From the NCBI RefSeq assembly GCF_003086295.3, contig NC_092050.1:148682699-148746698 (forward strand): a DNA stretch of 64,000 nucleotides, written 5' to 3'. The stretch's first letter is position 1; every line of letters starts with the position of its first letter. This stretch comes from Arachis hypogaea. Lineage: Eukaryota > Streptophyta > Magnoliopsida > Fabales > Fabaceae. Positions 31,938-41,815 of this stretch are shown piece after piece. The notes under the pieces are model-generated. The model saw only the letters and a program-made list of their open reading frames with translations. It did no database searches and was not told the DNA's origin. The position numbers and the translations under genes were made by a program.

Positions 31938-33372
31938 TGGTGCGGAATTTATAACCCACAAACTAACCGGCAAGTGAACCGGGTCGTACCAAGTAATACC
32001 TCAGGTGAGTGAGGGTCGATTCCATGAGGATTGATGGATCAATCAACAATGATTGAGTGATTGGCTTAGTCGGACAAACAGAAAATAGTGTTGAGAATTT
32101 AAAGACATTAAACAATAGCAAGAATATTAAAGAAAGGCAAGTAAATAAGTTAGGAATAAAATATAGAGAAGGTAGTTAAGGCTTCGGAGTTATCTATTTT
32201 TTGGATTGACTTTTCTTATTAATTTATTTTAATCATGCAAGATTTAATTCATGCCAACTATATGTGACTAGACCCTAATTCCTTAGACCTTCCTAGTCTC
32301 CTCTAAAATTCATCAACTGCCAATTCCTTAGACAATTAATTCCAATTAGAGGATGAAGCTTAATTCTAATTTATATGCCATGGAAATCCTAATTACCTAA
32401 ATATAAAAGGATTATATGTCACGTATCCCGTTAAATCTAAATAATTAAAATTTAGGAGAATTTGTTTTCAAGCTATTGTTCAAGTAAAGAGCTTTTCCAA
32501 GTTATACAAGAACTCAATTAGAACATGGGTCATACTTCCGTTCCACCCAAGTTCATAAAATAAAGAACGAAAAAAATTCTTGAAATATAAATCAAAATAT
32601 GAATTAAAATAGAAAAGCAATAAAATCAATCCATACAATAGACAGAGCTCCTAACCTTAACAGTGGAGGTTTAGTTGCTCATGGCTCAAAGAGAAAATAA
32701 GGATTCTGATAAAATGTATTTTGGTAGTCTCCAATGGAATCCCCTCTGGAATAATTCCAATCCCCTTTTATATCTAATCCTCATTAATTTTAAAATTTAT
32801 CTTCTAAAACTAAAATAATATCTTTTCCTATTTTAAAATAAAAATTAAAGTTTAAATCAGAATTAATTAAAGTAATCAGCATGTCTTCAATTGATGGATG
32901 GGGACCACTTGCTTCGTAGGGTCCACGCCTAATTTGGAGTGGGTATAACCATTCTTGTGTGAATCTCCCTTGAGTCTCTGCTATCCCCTGGCTCTAGTCT
33001 GTGTTTCTGATGGGCCGAAAATTGGGTCGAAACTTGGCCTGAAATCGTCTCCAGCATTTTCTGCGAATTCTGCATGTCGCGCATGTCACGCGTACACGTC
33101 AGTCACGCGTACACGTCGATGGTCTTCTTCGCGTGTCACGCGTACACGTCAGGTACGCGCACGCGTCGCTCCTCGCTGGTCAGCTCCTTGGTTTCTTCTC
33201 TTTCTCTGCAGAAACTCCATCAAATCCATCCGAATGCTACCTAAAATAAACAGAGTTTACACAAGACTCAAAGTAGCATCCATAGTGGCTAAAAGATAAT
33301 TAATTCTTGATTAAACTCAACAATTAAAATGCAAATTCACTAGGAAAAGATAGGAAAGATGCTCACACATTA
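31938..33372 (-). repeat. 5' LTR of element A (1435 bp)
   Basis: The plus strand begins TGGTGCGGAATTT and ends CTCACACATTA, a decayed ATCA terminus. ATGAA (33373-33377) follows. It has the ACGCGT palindrome cluster at 33085-33165 with several CpG-to-CpA/TpG changes. Confidence 0.92.
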
Positions 33373-33377
33373 ATGAA

Positions 33378-34689
33378 TGGCTAGTCCTGTGCACCCATTG
33401 CCTGTGACATCACAGGATAGTCGGCATAGAGGGGGACGACTGAGAAATCCTGGGAATTCCAGTAGAACCCCTCCCTCCACCACGACCACATGGTCAATCC
33501 GTGACACCTCTACCTGTTGTCATGTCTGCAAAGAGAATATATATCAATTAATACTAATAACAAAAATAATGTAATAGCAAAGATAAAATTCATAGACACT
33601 TTAACTTTTGGAAAAAATTTTGGCATAACCTCCCCTAAAGTTGGACATATATCTACCTTTACGGTTTACACAAATCCTACCGACCTCAATGAATTAATTA
33701 AAACTTACAAACAGCCACAACATATCTAAAATAACTTAATCAGTTAACTAATTAATTGAGTTCCTAACTACTTAGCTATTTTAATTTGTTCATAATCAAA
33801 CCAATAATTTTATCAACAACACCTCAAAACATGTTTTAATTAGAATAAAAACAAACCAGAACCAAATAACGAACACAAAATTATAATAACAAATCAGGAC
33901 TAAACTTATAATAACAAATCAGAAACAAAATTATAATAACTTATAATAACAAATCAGAACCAAAATAATGAATACAAAATTATAATAATAAATCAGAACC
34001 AAAATTATAATAATTTATAATAATAAATCAGAATCAAATAACAAACACAAAATTATAATAACAAATCAGAAATAAAATAACAAACACAAAATTATAATAA
34101 CAAATCAAAAGAAATCAGAACTAAAATTTTAATAACAAATCAGACCTTATTCCTATTTTAGAAAAAGAGAAGTTTAGAAGCATTGCCTGAACACCAGCGC
34201 CGAGAAGAAGAGGGCGGCAGCAGTAACGATGACGAACAGATCCGACAAAGGGAGGTTGCTGGCGCCGAAGGGGCTTCCAGAGAGATGAGAGGGGTAGAGA
34301 GAGTGTGGGAGGTGAGAGGGTTAGAGAGAGAGAAAGAATTTAAATGAGGGAGAAGAGGGTTCGTGATTCGAATTTAGGACACAATTACCGTTGGATTTAC
34401 TAATGGATAAATCCGACCGTAACATGTTACGAGTTATCAAAATCCAACGTTTCACTAAGTGGGTTTACCGTTGAAATTTTCTAACGGTAAATCCGACCCT
34501 AATTGTCACGCCTATCTCCCCCGTTTTCTCTCCAATTATTACCGACAAATTTACCGTCGAAAACGAGAATCCGCCAGTAATATTTTGACACTACGAATTC
34601 TACGCCTAAACTGCCAGTAAAGACACCACTACTTTGTGATACTGAATCTGATGGTAAATCCGATGGTACTTAACGTTTTTCTTGTAGTG
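33378..34689 (-). mobile_element. CACTA transposon terminal segment
   Basis: The right edge reads CACTACAAGAAAAACGTTAA on the minus strand, the canonical plant CACTA terminus. It is followed inward by subterminal repeats of TAAATCCGA/TCGGATTTACC (34380-34670), a CT-rich 5'-UTR-like stretch (about 34160-34340), a possible intron, and an exon-like start after TTTGCAG at about 33527 (ATGACAACAGGTAGAGGTGT). In-frame stops break it. TTA follows the terminus (possible 3-bp TSD). The element is split by Athila A and continues at 11619-11425. No matching left terminus occurs in the window. Confidence 0.75.
33855..34140 (+). repeat. AT-rich minisatellite in CACTA intron
   Basis: Irregular repeats of AACAAATCAGAACCAAAATT with TATAATAA linkers, about 26-40 bp per unit, some eight units. 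Confidence 0.75.
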
Positions 34690-34692
34690 TTA

Positions 34693-35308
34693 ACTCTTAT
34701 ACCACCTTGGAGGGTTATACTTTATGTTAATTTTTCAACATCAAAAGTCTCGGTAATTATTTTTTAAAAGCTAATGAGTCAAATAATATTTTTTAATGAA
34801 TTTTAAAAATCATTTAGTGTTCCGTTTTACATTCATAAGTTTATAAATATGTAGATTTTTTGGAATTTGTACTAAAACACAAAAGTTGAATTTCTATTCT
34901 TATTCATTTTGATTTTTTGATATTTTATTTGAATCTAAATAGAAGATATTTTCTTATTAATATTTATGTTTTAAAGTTAATATATTAACTTAGAAGTGGT
35001 AAATGTCAATAACCTGTATCAGTATTATTAAATTGAATTAACTAAATTTGATTTACATGTATATGTTGCAGAAGTAGTAAATCGAATCCAGTTGATTCAA
35101 TTTATATTGAAAAAGCGTGATTTGATTTACATAAAGATAAAATCGAAAATGTATGAAAGCCATTTTATTTTAGTATATTTGTGTAATATTCATCCCCATT
35201 TAATTTGTTTCTGTGATTTATTCTTATTTTTATTAATCCATTAATTCTAAATTTATAAATGATAATTTCTTTTTATAAATTTTGGTGGTTTCTAGTTTAT
35301 AATGAGAA
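34693..35308. other. AT-rich spacer, no gene seen
   Basis: About 600 bp between the CACTA terminus and the first MITE. I find no ORF, splice pattern or repeat of note. Confidence 0.6.
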
Positions 35309-35317
35309 TTAAAATTT

Positions 35318-35629
35318 GGTTTAATTACTCTATTGGTCCCTATAGTTTTGCAAAATTTTTAATTAGGTTCCTATACTTTTTTTTCTTTTAATTGAGTTCT
35401 TGTACCAAATTTTTTTTTAATTATGTCCCTATACTTTTTTTTTCCTTTTATTTAGGTCCCTATACCAATTTTTTTTAGTTGGGTCCCTATAAAATTAAGC
35501 CAATTACTACTAAGAGGGACTTAATTGAAAAAAAAAATTTAGTACAAGAATCCAATTAAAAAGAAAAAAAATATAGAAACTTAGTTAAAAATTTCATGAA
35601 ACTATAAGGACTAACAAAGTAATTAAACC
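35318..35629. mobile_element. Mutator-like MITE with long TIRs, 9-bp TSD TTAAAATTT
   Basis: 312 bp. The left arm begins GGTTTAATTACTCTATTGG, then TCCCTATAG. The right arm is its imperfect inverse, ending ACAAAGTAATTAAACC. Both sides are flanked by TTAAAATTT (35309-35317 and 35630-35638), the 9-bp duplication typical of Mutator-superfamily elements. Internal CTATAC repeats make almost the whole element fold back. Confidence 0.88.
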
Positions 35630-35638
35630 TTAAAATTT

Positions 35639-36767
35639 TCTTTTTTTAGACTAATGTGTTTTACCGTTAAAGTTTAGACTTTTAAGGACTAATAAACAAA
35701 TGAAACCTTATAGGAGAACAAATTTCTAACCACCTTTAAAAGGAAATCATTTATTCTTTTTAATAACAAGTGTTTATTTTTAGTTTTATTTTATATTAGA
35801 TTATTATCATTTTTAGATTTTAATCATTTATAAATATAATTAATTTAGACCTCTTATATTTTTAAGTATTTATTAAAAAGAAAACATTAGAAGAGATTAT
35901 GATTATAAAGACAAAAAATATATTATAATTAATAAAAAACTTTTTAGCATTTGTTTAATTTATAAATATTCAATATAATTTAATGATTGTTTTAATAATT
36001 ATGCATGACTAAAAAAGACAATTAATTTACAAAGGAGAAAATATAGTTAGCTCAATTTAATTCAACTAATTGAGTGTGCGTTTTTTTTCCCCCTATTTTT
36101 TAGACATTAGCTCATTTCAAGTCTTGTACTTTTCGAAACTGGTCTTACCAATTGACTATGTCATGATGATTGTATCGAATGTTCATATTCATTTTTATAT
36201 GGTTAAACTTTTCAATAACATTTGTTTATATCCATTTGTGTCAAAGAGGTTGGGTTTTAAATTTTAAAACTTTAAATTGTTAAAATATTATTATTATGTT
36301 GTATCATATTTATATTTTTATGTTAATAAAATTAAAAAATATATAATGAAACTATAAAATAATTAAGAATATAGTGATTAATACTTTATCTAAACCAACT
36401 AATATGATATGGTGCATATTAGCAACAATTTTATTTAATCCACTGATATAATTATTTATATGGCTGTAATATTTAAAGTAAAACATCATAAATGATGATT
36501 TATTTATCTAACTACCATTTAAAAAAAAAACATTTGATTTAAAACTTATCATAAAAAAAAGACTACAAAAAGAATTTAATTTCTATCTAAGATTAGTGAT
36601 ATTTAATTAAATATTGCTACATGACCTTTAAATTTCATACCCGTTGTCTTAAAAGAATTAGGTGTGTTAGAAGTCAAACATGAAGACATAATTGCCAAAT
36701 ATCATTAAATCCATCAACCAAACAAGTCTAATCAACATAAAGAACCGAGTTGAAAAAATACCACTCA
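35639..36767. other. AT-rich spacer, no gene seen
   Basis: About 1.1 kb of AT-rich DNA. Short open frames only (e.g. 36070-36267), with no recognisable domain. Confidence 0.6.
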
Positions 36768-36779
36768 GATAGCAAGATA

Positions 36780-36961
36780 AAAAATCAACTTGGATTTGGT
36801 TAACGGTGAGCTTACTCGTCGTCAGCTTAAATAAGTATCAAGAGTTTGAATCTCGCATTGTGCATATAGCAATTCATTAGCCAGTGGCAGACCCTTAAAT
36901 GAAACTCCAATCTACGACGAATTAGGTTTTGACCTGTTCGATCGAGGGATACCAAAAAAAG
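36780..36961 (+). mobile_element. tRNA-derived SINE, TSD GATAGCAA[G/A]ATA
   Basis: It has a tRNA B-box-like AGAGTTTGAATCTCG and a body GCAATTCATTAGCCAGTGG, then CAGACCCTTAAATG, ending ACCAAAAAAAG. A second copy sits at 55668-55835 on the other strand. It is flanked by GATAGCAAGATA (36768-36779) and GATAGCAAAATA (36962-36973). Confidence 0.75.
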
Positions 36962-36973
36962 GATAGCAAAATA

Positions 36974-37421
36974 GAAATGATGTTTGTTGTAATTTAATTA
37001 AGAGGTTGTTTAATTTGTTTAGGGTCTGAGAGTGCATTCACCAACAGTTTCCGTTATGCTTCAACCATGGAAATTTTCCCTAACCTACTTGAAGGAACGA
37101 AATTGAAACATGGTTGGCATTAATAAGAAATAGATCAGATGGCAGTTGCCGGTAATAATAATGTTGAAATTTTCGGCTGCCTTGTTGAATTTTCTTCATA
37201 TTTTTGCAAATAGTGCACTTCTTTCATCACCATTAACAACATTTTTATGCTAATTTAATTAGATTTTGAAAAATAATTAAGATGATATATACTACATCTG
37301 TGGAATCGTATGATGATATATGATTTTGTTGAACAGAAAAAATATGGTTGAAACTTATAGCTAATAGTGCATAATGAATGATATTTTTTAGATTAAACAT
37401 CAATGGTCTGTTCCAGGGACT
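36974..37421. other. Spacer, no gene seen
   Basis: AT-rich DNA between a SINE and a LINE scrap. No supported feature. Confidence 0.5.
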
Positions 37422-37607
37422 ATGAGAGAACACTTTTTGAGTTGGACGGAGGGGCCAAGGAGGAGGGAAGATAGAGAGCAACGATTGAGATGCTTCTGTG
37501 CGGTGGTTTGGAATATATGGCTGGAGAGGAATAGAAGGATTTTTCAGAATAAAAATAAAGGTGTTGAAGAAATTACTAACATGACAGTGCTGAGCTACAA
37601 CGAGTAG
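37422..37607 (+). pseudogene. LINE ORF2 scrap (region after the zf-RVT domain)
   Basis: The frame encodes FCAVVWNIWLERNRRIFQNK. The 'VW.IW.ERN.R.F' pattern follows the zinc-binding RVT domain at the end of many plant L1-type ORF2 proteins. Only about 60 codons remain. It is unrelated in position to the LINE at 60-64 kb and on the other strand. Confidence 0.6.
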
Positions 37608-38388
37608 AGATGTAGTGTATGTGGACCCCTTTAGTTAATTCTATTAATATTTTGACATATTGTATTAATTATTCAATATTAGAGATAAAATTAAATCAAT
37701 TTCAAACAATGAAAAAATATATTTAGTAATAAAAAGGATATAATTCATAGTTTTGAATAAGTTGCATATTATGTATTATTTTTTGGTGACTTGACAAAGG
37801 AACAAATTAAAGATAAAGAAAGTTGCATATTAGGTATGGTATTTAGAGTAGTTGTCATTAATTAAAAAATCAAATATAATTATAATAAGATAAATTTTAT
37901 CTAACTTTTTTCTAAATTAATATATAATTTACTTTCTATAATATATCAATTTTTAATTAGATGATATTTTAATTTGATTATTAACTATATTAGTAACTTG
38001 AATTATTTCAATTTAAAATTAATATTTTAATTATATAGAATATTTTGTAATTGAATTATTATTTAAAATGAGTGATTGTATAATTTTTAAAAATAATAAA
38101 AAAAAATTTCCAAATCATTCTTCTCCTAATACAAAGAAAAAAAACTTATTTTTTCAAATCAGGTACACTATCTCTGTCTTTTTAATGGCTTTGACTCCAT
38201 TCTAAGTCAGTTTCGAATCCTTCATGGTCGCCGCGTCTCCATTCCTATGACCCGGTGTCCCTTTCTCAAATCTAAAAGTTGTTCCATGTACTTTCTCCAA
38301 TCTAAAATAAATAAGTGTTTGTTTTGGTATTATTAAATTAATAAAAAAATAATTTTTAAAAAAATTTTGGTGTATCTATAAATTTTTA
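37608..38388. other. AT-rich spacer, no gene seen
   Basis: About 0.8 kb of AT-rich DNA. A slightly GC-richer patch at 38160-38290 has no ORF or match I recognise. Confidence 0.5.
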
Positions 38389-38626
38389 ATAGTAAAAGAG
38401 GTCTGCTACACATACAAGTCTTTTTGCCTTATAAATTTTACAAGTTGGCACAAGCTCAACAAAAAATACGCATTACACTCCCACATTCAAGAGTAAATAA
38501 ACGCACGTTATTCAACCACTTCCTGTTTCCAAAGTGCGCTACTCATCATGCATTATAAACGATTTTTTTTCTTCTTCCTCCATGAAAACGAGTTTCTTGC
38601 CAAATTTGAAGATAATAGAACTTCAG

Positions 38627-38815
38627 AAATACACCCAAACGATTATAGAAATACACTTAAACGATTACAGAAATACACCCAAAAAATTACAGAAATACAC
38701 CCAAACGGTTACAGGAATTCACCCAAACGATTATAGAAATACACCCAAAGGATTACAGAAATACACCCAAAGGATTACAAAAACTACACCCAAAGGATCT
38801 AAGAAATACACCCAA
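38627..38815 (+). repeat. Minisatellite, ~21-bp unit
   Basis: Around nine units of AAATACACCCAAACGATTAC and variants. They give an apparent peptide repeat (NDYRNTPKRLQKYTQ). Confidence 0.9.
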
Positions 38816-38964
38816 AATTCGTACACCTTATACATAATTCAGAACTCTTTCTCTTTCTCCTCCTCATCTTCTGCTGCTTCTTCTTCTTCAAAAATAATTT
38901 CAAAGCTTGATATCAAAAAACAATGGAAATCGAGAATAACGAAGAAAGAAAACAGAGAGAAAAG

Positions 38965-39290
38965 CACGTAAATGAAGAAGGAGAAAGAGAAGGCAAGAAA
39001 CGAAAGAAAAGAAGAAGAAGAAGAGGAAGAAGAACGTGCAGCAAGAAGAAGGTGCAATGAAAACGTGCAGTAACGGTTGAAGAAGGAGAAAGAGAAGGCA
39101 AGAAACGAAAGAAAAGAAGAAGAAGAGGAAGAGGAAGAGGAAGAAGAACGTGCAGCAAGAAGAAGAAGGTGCAGTGAAAACGTGCAGTAATGGTTGAAGA
39201 AGGAGAAAGAGAAGGCAAGAAACGAAAGAAAAGAAGAAGAAAAAGAGAAAGAAGAAGAAAAACGTGCGCAAGAAGAAGAAGAAGAAGAAG
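38965..39290 (+). repeat. Purine-rich tandem repeat, ~107-117 bp unit, three copies
   Basis: Each copy starts TTGAAGAAGGAGAAAGAGAA or near and ends with a GTGCAGTGAAAACGTGCAGT-like tail. Unit length grows by GAA/GAG slippage. Confidence 0.88.
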
Positions 39291-39599
39291 GTGCACTTAT
39301 AAAGACTTGTATAAAAAAACGCTTGTATGTGGAGAATTTCTCATAGTAAAAATAAAAATACTAAAAATTAATTTTTTTAAAAAAATTATACTTTACATCT
39401 TTTTTAAAAAAATTTAAAAAAAATATATTTTTTACGTAATAAATAAATAAATATTTTTATATTATTGTATTTAAACATAATTGATAAATAAAAAATTTTT
39501 GCATGAAATATCAAAATATAGAATTGCTTTTATTTTTTAAAATATTTTTTAAAAAATAAAAAAAATATTTTGTTAAAACTTCTCCAACAAAGAAGGGAG

Positions 39600-39864
39600 A
39601 TAATCCAAAGAGCAAAGTTCAATGTTTGCAACCTTCACCTTGAGGTCATCAACCAAGAGAGCAAAAAAATTGAGAGCACAAGGGGTGAAGCATTTAATTT
39701 AGATCACACCTGCAAGTAGGGGTGAAGGCACCAGGAACACCAAAGATGATAATTTTTTTGCCTTTGGCAAGTGAGTGAATGGATACTCTTTGTGCATTCT
39801 TTTTATCGTCCAGGTAATTAAGAATGCCATCTGGAATTGAATCACCTACTTTAATTGGAGCCAT
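39600..39864 (-). pseudogene. Type II peroxiredoxin (PRXIIB-like) pseudogene, internally deleted
   Basis: From ATG at 39864 the minus strand encodes MAPIKVGDSIPDGILNYLDD, then IIIFGVPGAFTPTC with the peroxidatic cysteine in its FTPTC motif (around codon 51). This matches the N-terminus of plant cytosolic thioredoxin-dependent peroxidases of about 162 residues. After CAGGTGTG at about 39703 (donor-like) and roughly 15 unrelated codons, the frame NFFALLVDDLKVKVANIE resembles the near-C-terminal segment. About 80 residues between are missing and no proper end follows. It therefore looks like two ends of the gene joined, not a working enzyme. Confidence 0.75.
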
Positions 39865-40368
39865 TTTTCTTCTTTTCTAGTTGTGAGGACTGAGGAGGAT
39901 GAAAATCAATAATTTGATAGATAGATGGATAATAAATATATCGAAATGATTGGAGTGGTTTTTAGATATATTTGCTATGCTTGATGGTATACTCCTTGAT
40001 CTATCTGTGTTTTTTTTTTTTAGAATATTTTGCGGCATATGAATCGTTAAACCTCATGGTGAATTTTATATTAGTTGACCTCTCGAGTAGAGATTCATAA
40101 ATAACGGCAGGCCACAGTATATACAGATTTATACATTCTCATGAAAATATCTTATTTAATTTTAATTCCAAATTTAATTAATTAATTAATTATAAATCGA
40201 GTTGAACTAGGAAATCCGTCGCGTAGCCAGACCAATCTCTAGCTAATATGAACAATGTTACTTAACTAACAAAATTTTTTATATTAAATTCTAACCCATA
40301 AATTTTAAATTCTAAATTCTAATAATATAAAATTAAAACGTTAGCTCTAAAGCATTAACTAATATTGA
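39865..40368. other. AT-rich spacer, no gene seen
   Basis: About 0.5 kb with short duplicated patches but no supported feature. Confidence 0.5.
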
Positions 40369-40378
40369 TAAAAATATT

Positions 40379-40886
40379 GAGTAAATAGTTAAATTAATCT
40401 TTAAAATATCACTTATTTTTTAAATTAGTCACGAAATTTTTTTTAATTAAATTCATCTTTTAAAAATTTTAAATTAGTCATATTAATCTTTGTTGATGAT
40501 ATCAAAATTTGTTAATGTAGCATGTTAAGTAACATCACAACACACTCCTAGAAATCTCAATTGATTATTAATATAATATATTTATGAAATTAGATCAAAT
40601 TAAAACCTAATTGAAGAAAGAACTTAAGATGTATTAAAATATCTCAATTTGAGGTTGATTTAATCTAATTTCATAAATTAATCATGTTAATAATAAATTA
40701 GAACTACTAAATATGTGTTGTGATATTACTTAACGTACAACATCAACAAACTTTGACACCGTAAAAGAATTGAAAATACTAACACGATTAATTTAAAATT
40801 TTAAAGGACAAATTTAATTAAAAATATCTTTTAAGAATTAGTTTAAAAATAGATAATTTTTCAAAGATTAATTTGACCTTTGGTTC
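40379..40886. mobile_element. Fold-back MITE, 10-bp TSD TAAAAATATT
   Basis: 508 bp. The left arm (AAATTAATCTTTAAAATATC...) and right arm are imperfect inverses over about 170 bp. Flanks TAAAAATATT occur at 40369-40378 and 40887-40896. Termini start with G, as in Mutator-like elements. No ORF. Confidence 0.78.
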
Positions 40887-41261
40887 TAAAAATATTGTCT
40901 TTGTAACCTTTTTCACAGTATATTTTCTTCGTTTCAATCGTTTTCACTAATGTGCATTTTATATTAGTTGACCTCTCAAGAGTAGAAAAGACCACCATAT
41001 AATTTTTTCTTTTTTTTAATGAAATAATCTAATTTAATTTAAATTCTTAATTCGCTTAATTAATTTCACTACCTTCATCTTAAAAACGCTAGGTTTATTG
41101 CTTGATTTTGATTTAGGACCGATTCGTTACAGCATATATTTTTCAAGAAATTGGACCAAAATATAATTTTTCAATAATATACTATTGTAATGAAGGATAC
41201 TCCAATAGAAAGCCTTCATAAGGTTAAATGCATTTCATTTCATATTTAAGCAAGATTTATA

Positions 41262-41770
41262 GAGTTAATTTTTAAAGTGATTTCTAAATTTGCAGTCGAA
41301 CTTTAATATTATTTCTGAATTTAAAATTGTCTTAAATTTATCCCTGATGAATTTAACAATGGTTGTCTTTGAGGTACTTTTTACCGACAAAATGATGAAG
41401 TAGTTGGATAGAAGCCACGCTAAACTGATAAAATGTTGTCATTACATTTTTTGTTTTTAAATAGAACAGAAACAATATTGTTTAGGGTATCTTGAGGGCT
41501 TTCTACCCTTAAACATGTTAAAATCCCTCAAAATATCCCAAACGACGTCATTTATGTTCTATTTGAGCGCCAAAAATAAAACAGTGACGTTTTACCGATT
41601 CAGGGTGATTTTCAGTGTGGTTTCCGTCTAACTACATCATTATTTTGTCATTAAAAAATATTTTAAGGACGACCATTGTTAAATTCAGAAATAAATTTAA
41701 AACAATTTTAAATTTAAAGACAACATTAAAGTTCAACTATAAATTTAGGAACCACTTTAAATATTAACTC
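41262..41770. mobile_element. Fold-back element in the LIN-like gene 3' flank
   Basis: 509 bp. Both ends read GAGTTAAT[T/A]TTTAAAGTGG inward, and the arms are imperfect inverses for about 170 bp (AACTTTAAT, TTTAAAATTGT, AACAATGGT motifs mirrored). A target duplication is not clear (TTTATA left, AAATTTAT right). It lies 46 bp beyond the LIN-like stop codon, probably inside its 3'UTR. Confidence 0.75.
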
Positions 41771-41815
41771 AAATTTATGTTGGCTTCTCTAACAAAACTT
41801 CGAGCCTTAGCTTCT

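Larger units (their letters stand above)
11625..33372 (-). mobile_element. Athila-like Ty3/gypsy retrotransposon A with nested element B
   Basis: LTRs of one family lie at 11625-13110 and 31938-33372 and are flanked by a perfect 5-bp duplication. The element reads on the minus strand: 5' LTR (right), tRNA-Asp primer site, gag, protease and RT (to 28033), then an insertion of element B, then A's integrase tail (15568-15119), 3' region and 3' LTR (left). Part of RT, RNase H and most of integrase are missing between 28033 and 15568. The Athila assignment rests on the tRNA-Asp primer site, the gag type and the RT type ([22 protein letters not shown]). Confidence 0.9.
38398..39341. mobile_element. 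Non-autonomous Mutator-like TIR element, 9-bp TSD ATAGTAAAA
   Basis: 944 bp. The left end GAGGTCTGCTACACATACAA is mirrored by the right end (minus strand GAGAAATTCTCCACATACAA). Both are flanked by ATAGTAAAA (38389-38397, 39342-39350). The interior is low complexity: a minisatellite and purine-rich repeats. No transposase. Open frames through it (up to 145 codons) are repeat translations. Confidence 0.8.

Noticed and set aside
39600..39864. Functional peroxiredoxin gene
   Set aside because: Only the N-terminal part and a short C-terminal-like segment are present, with no exons elsewhere nearby.
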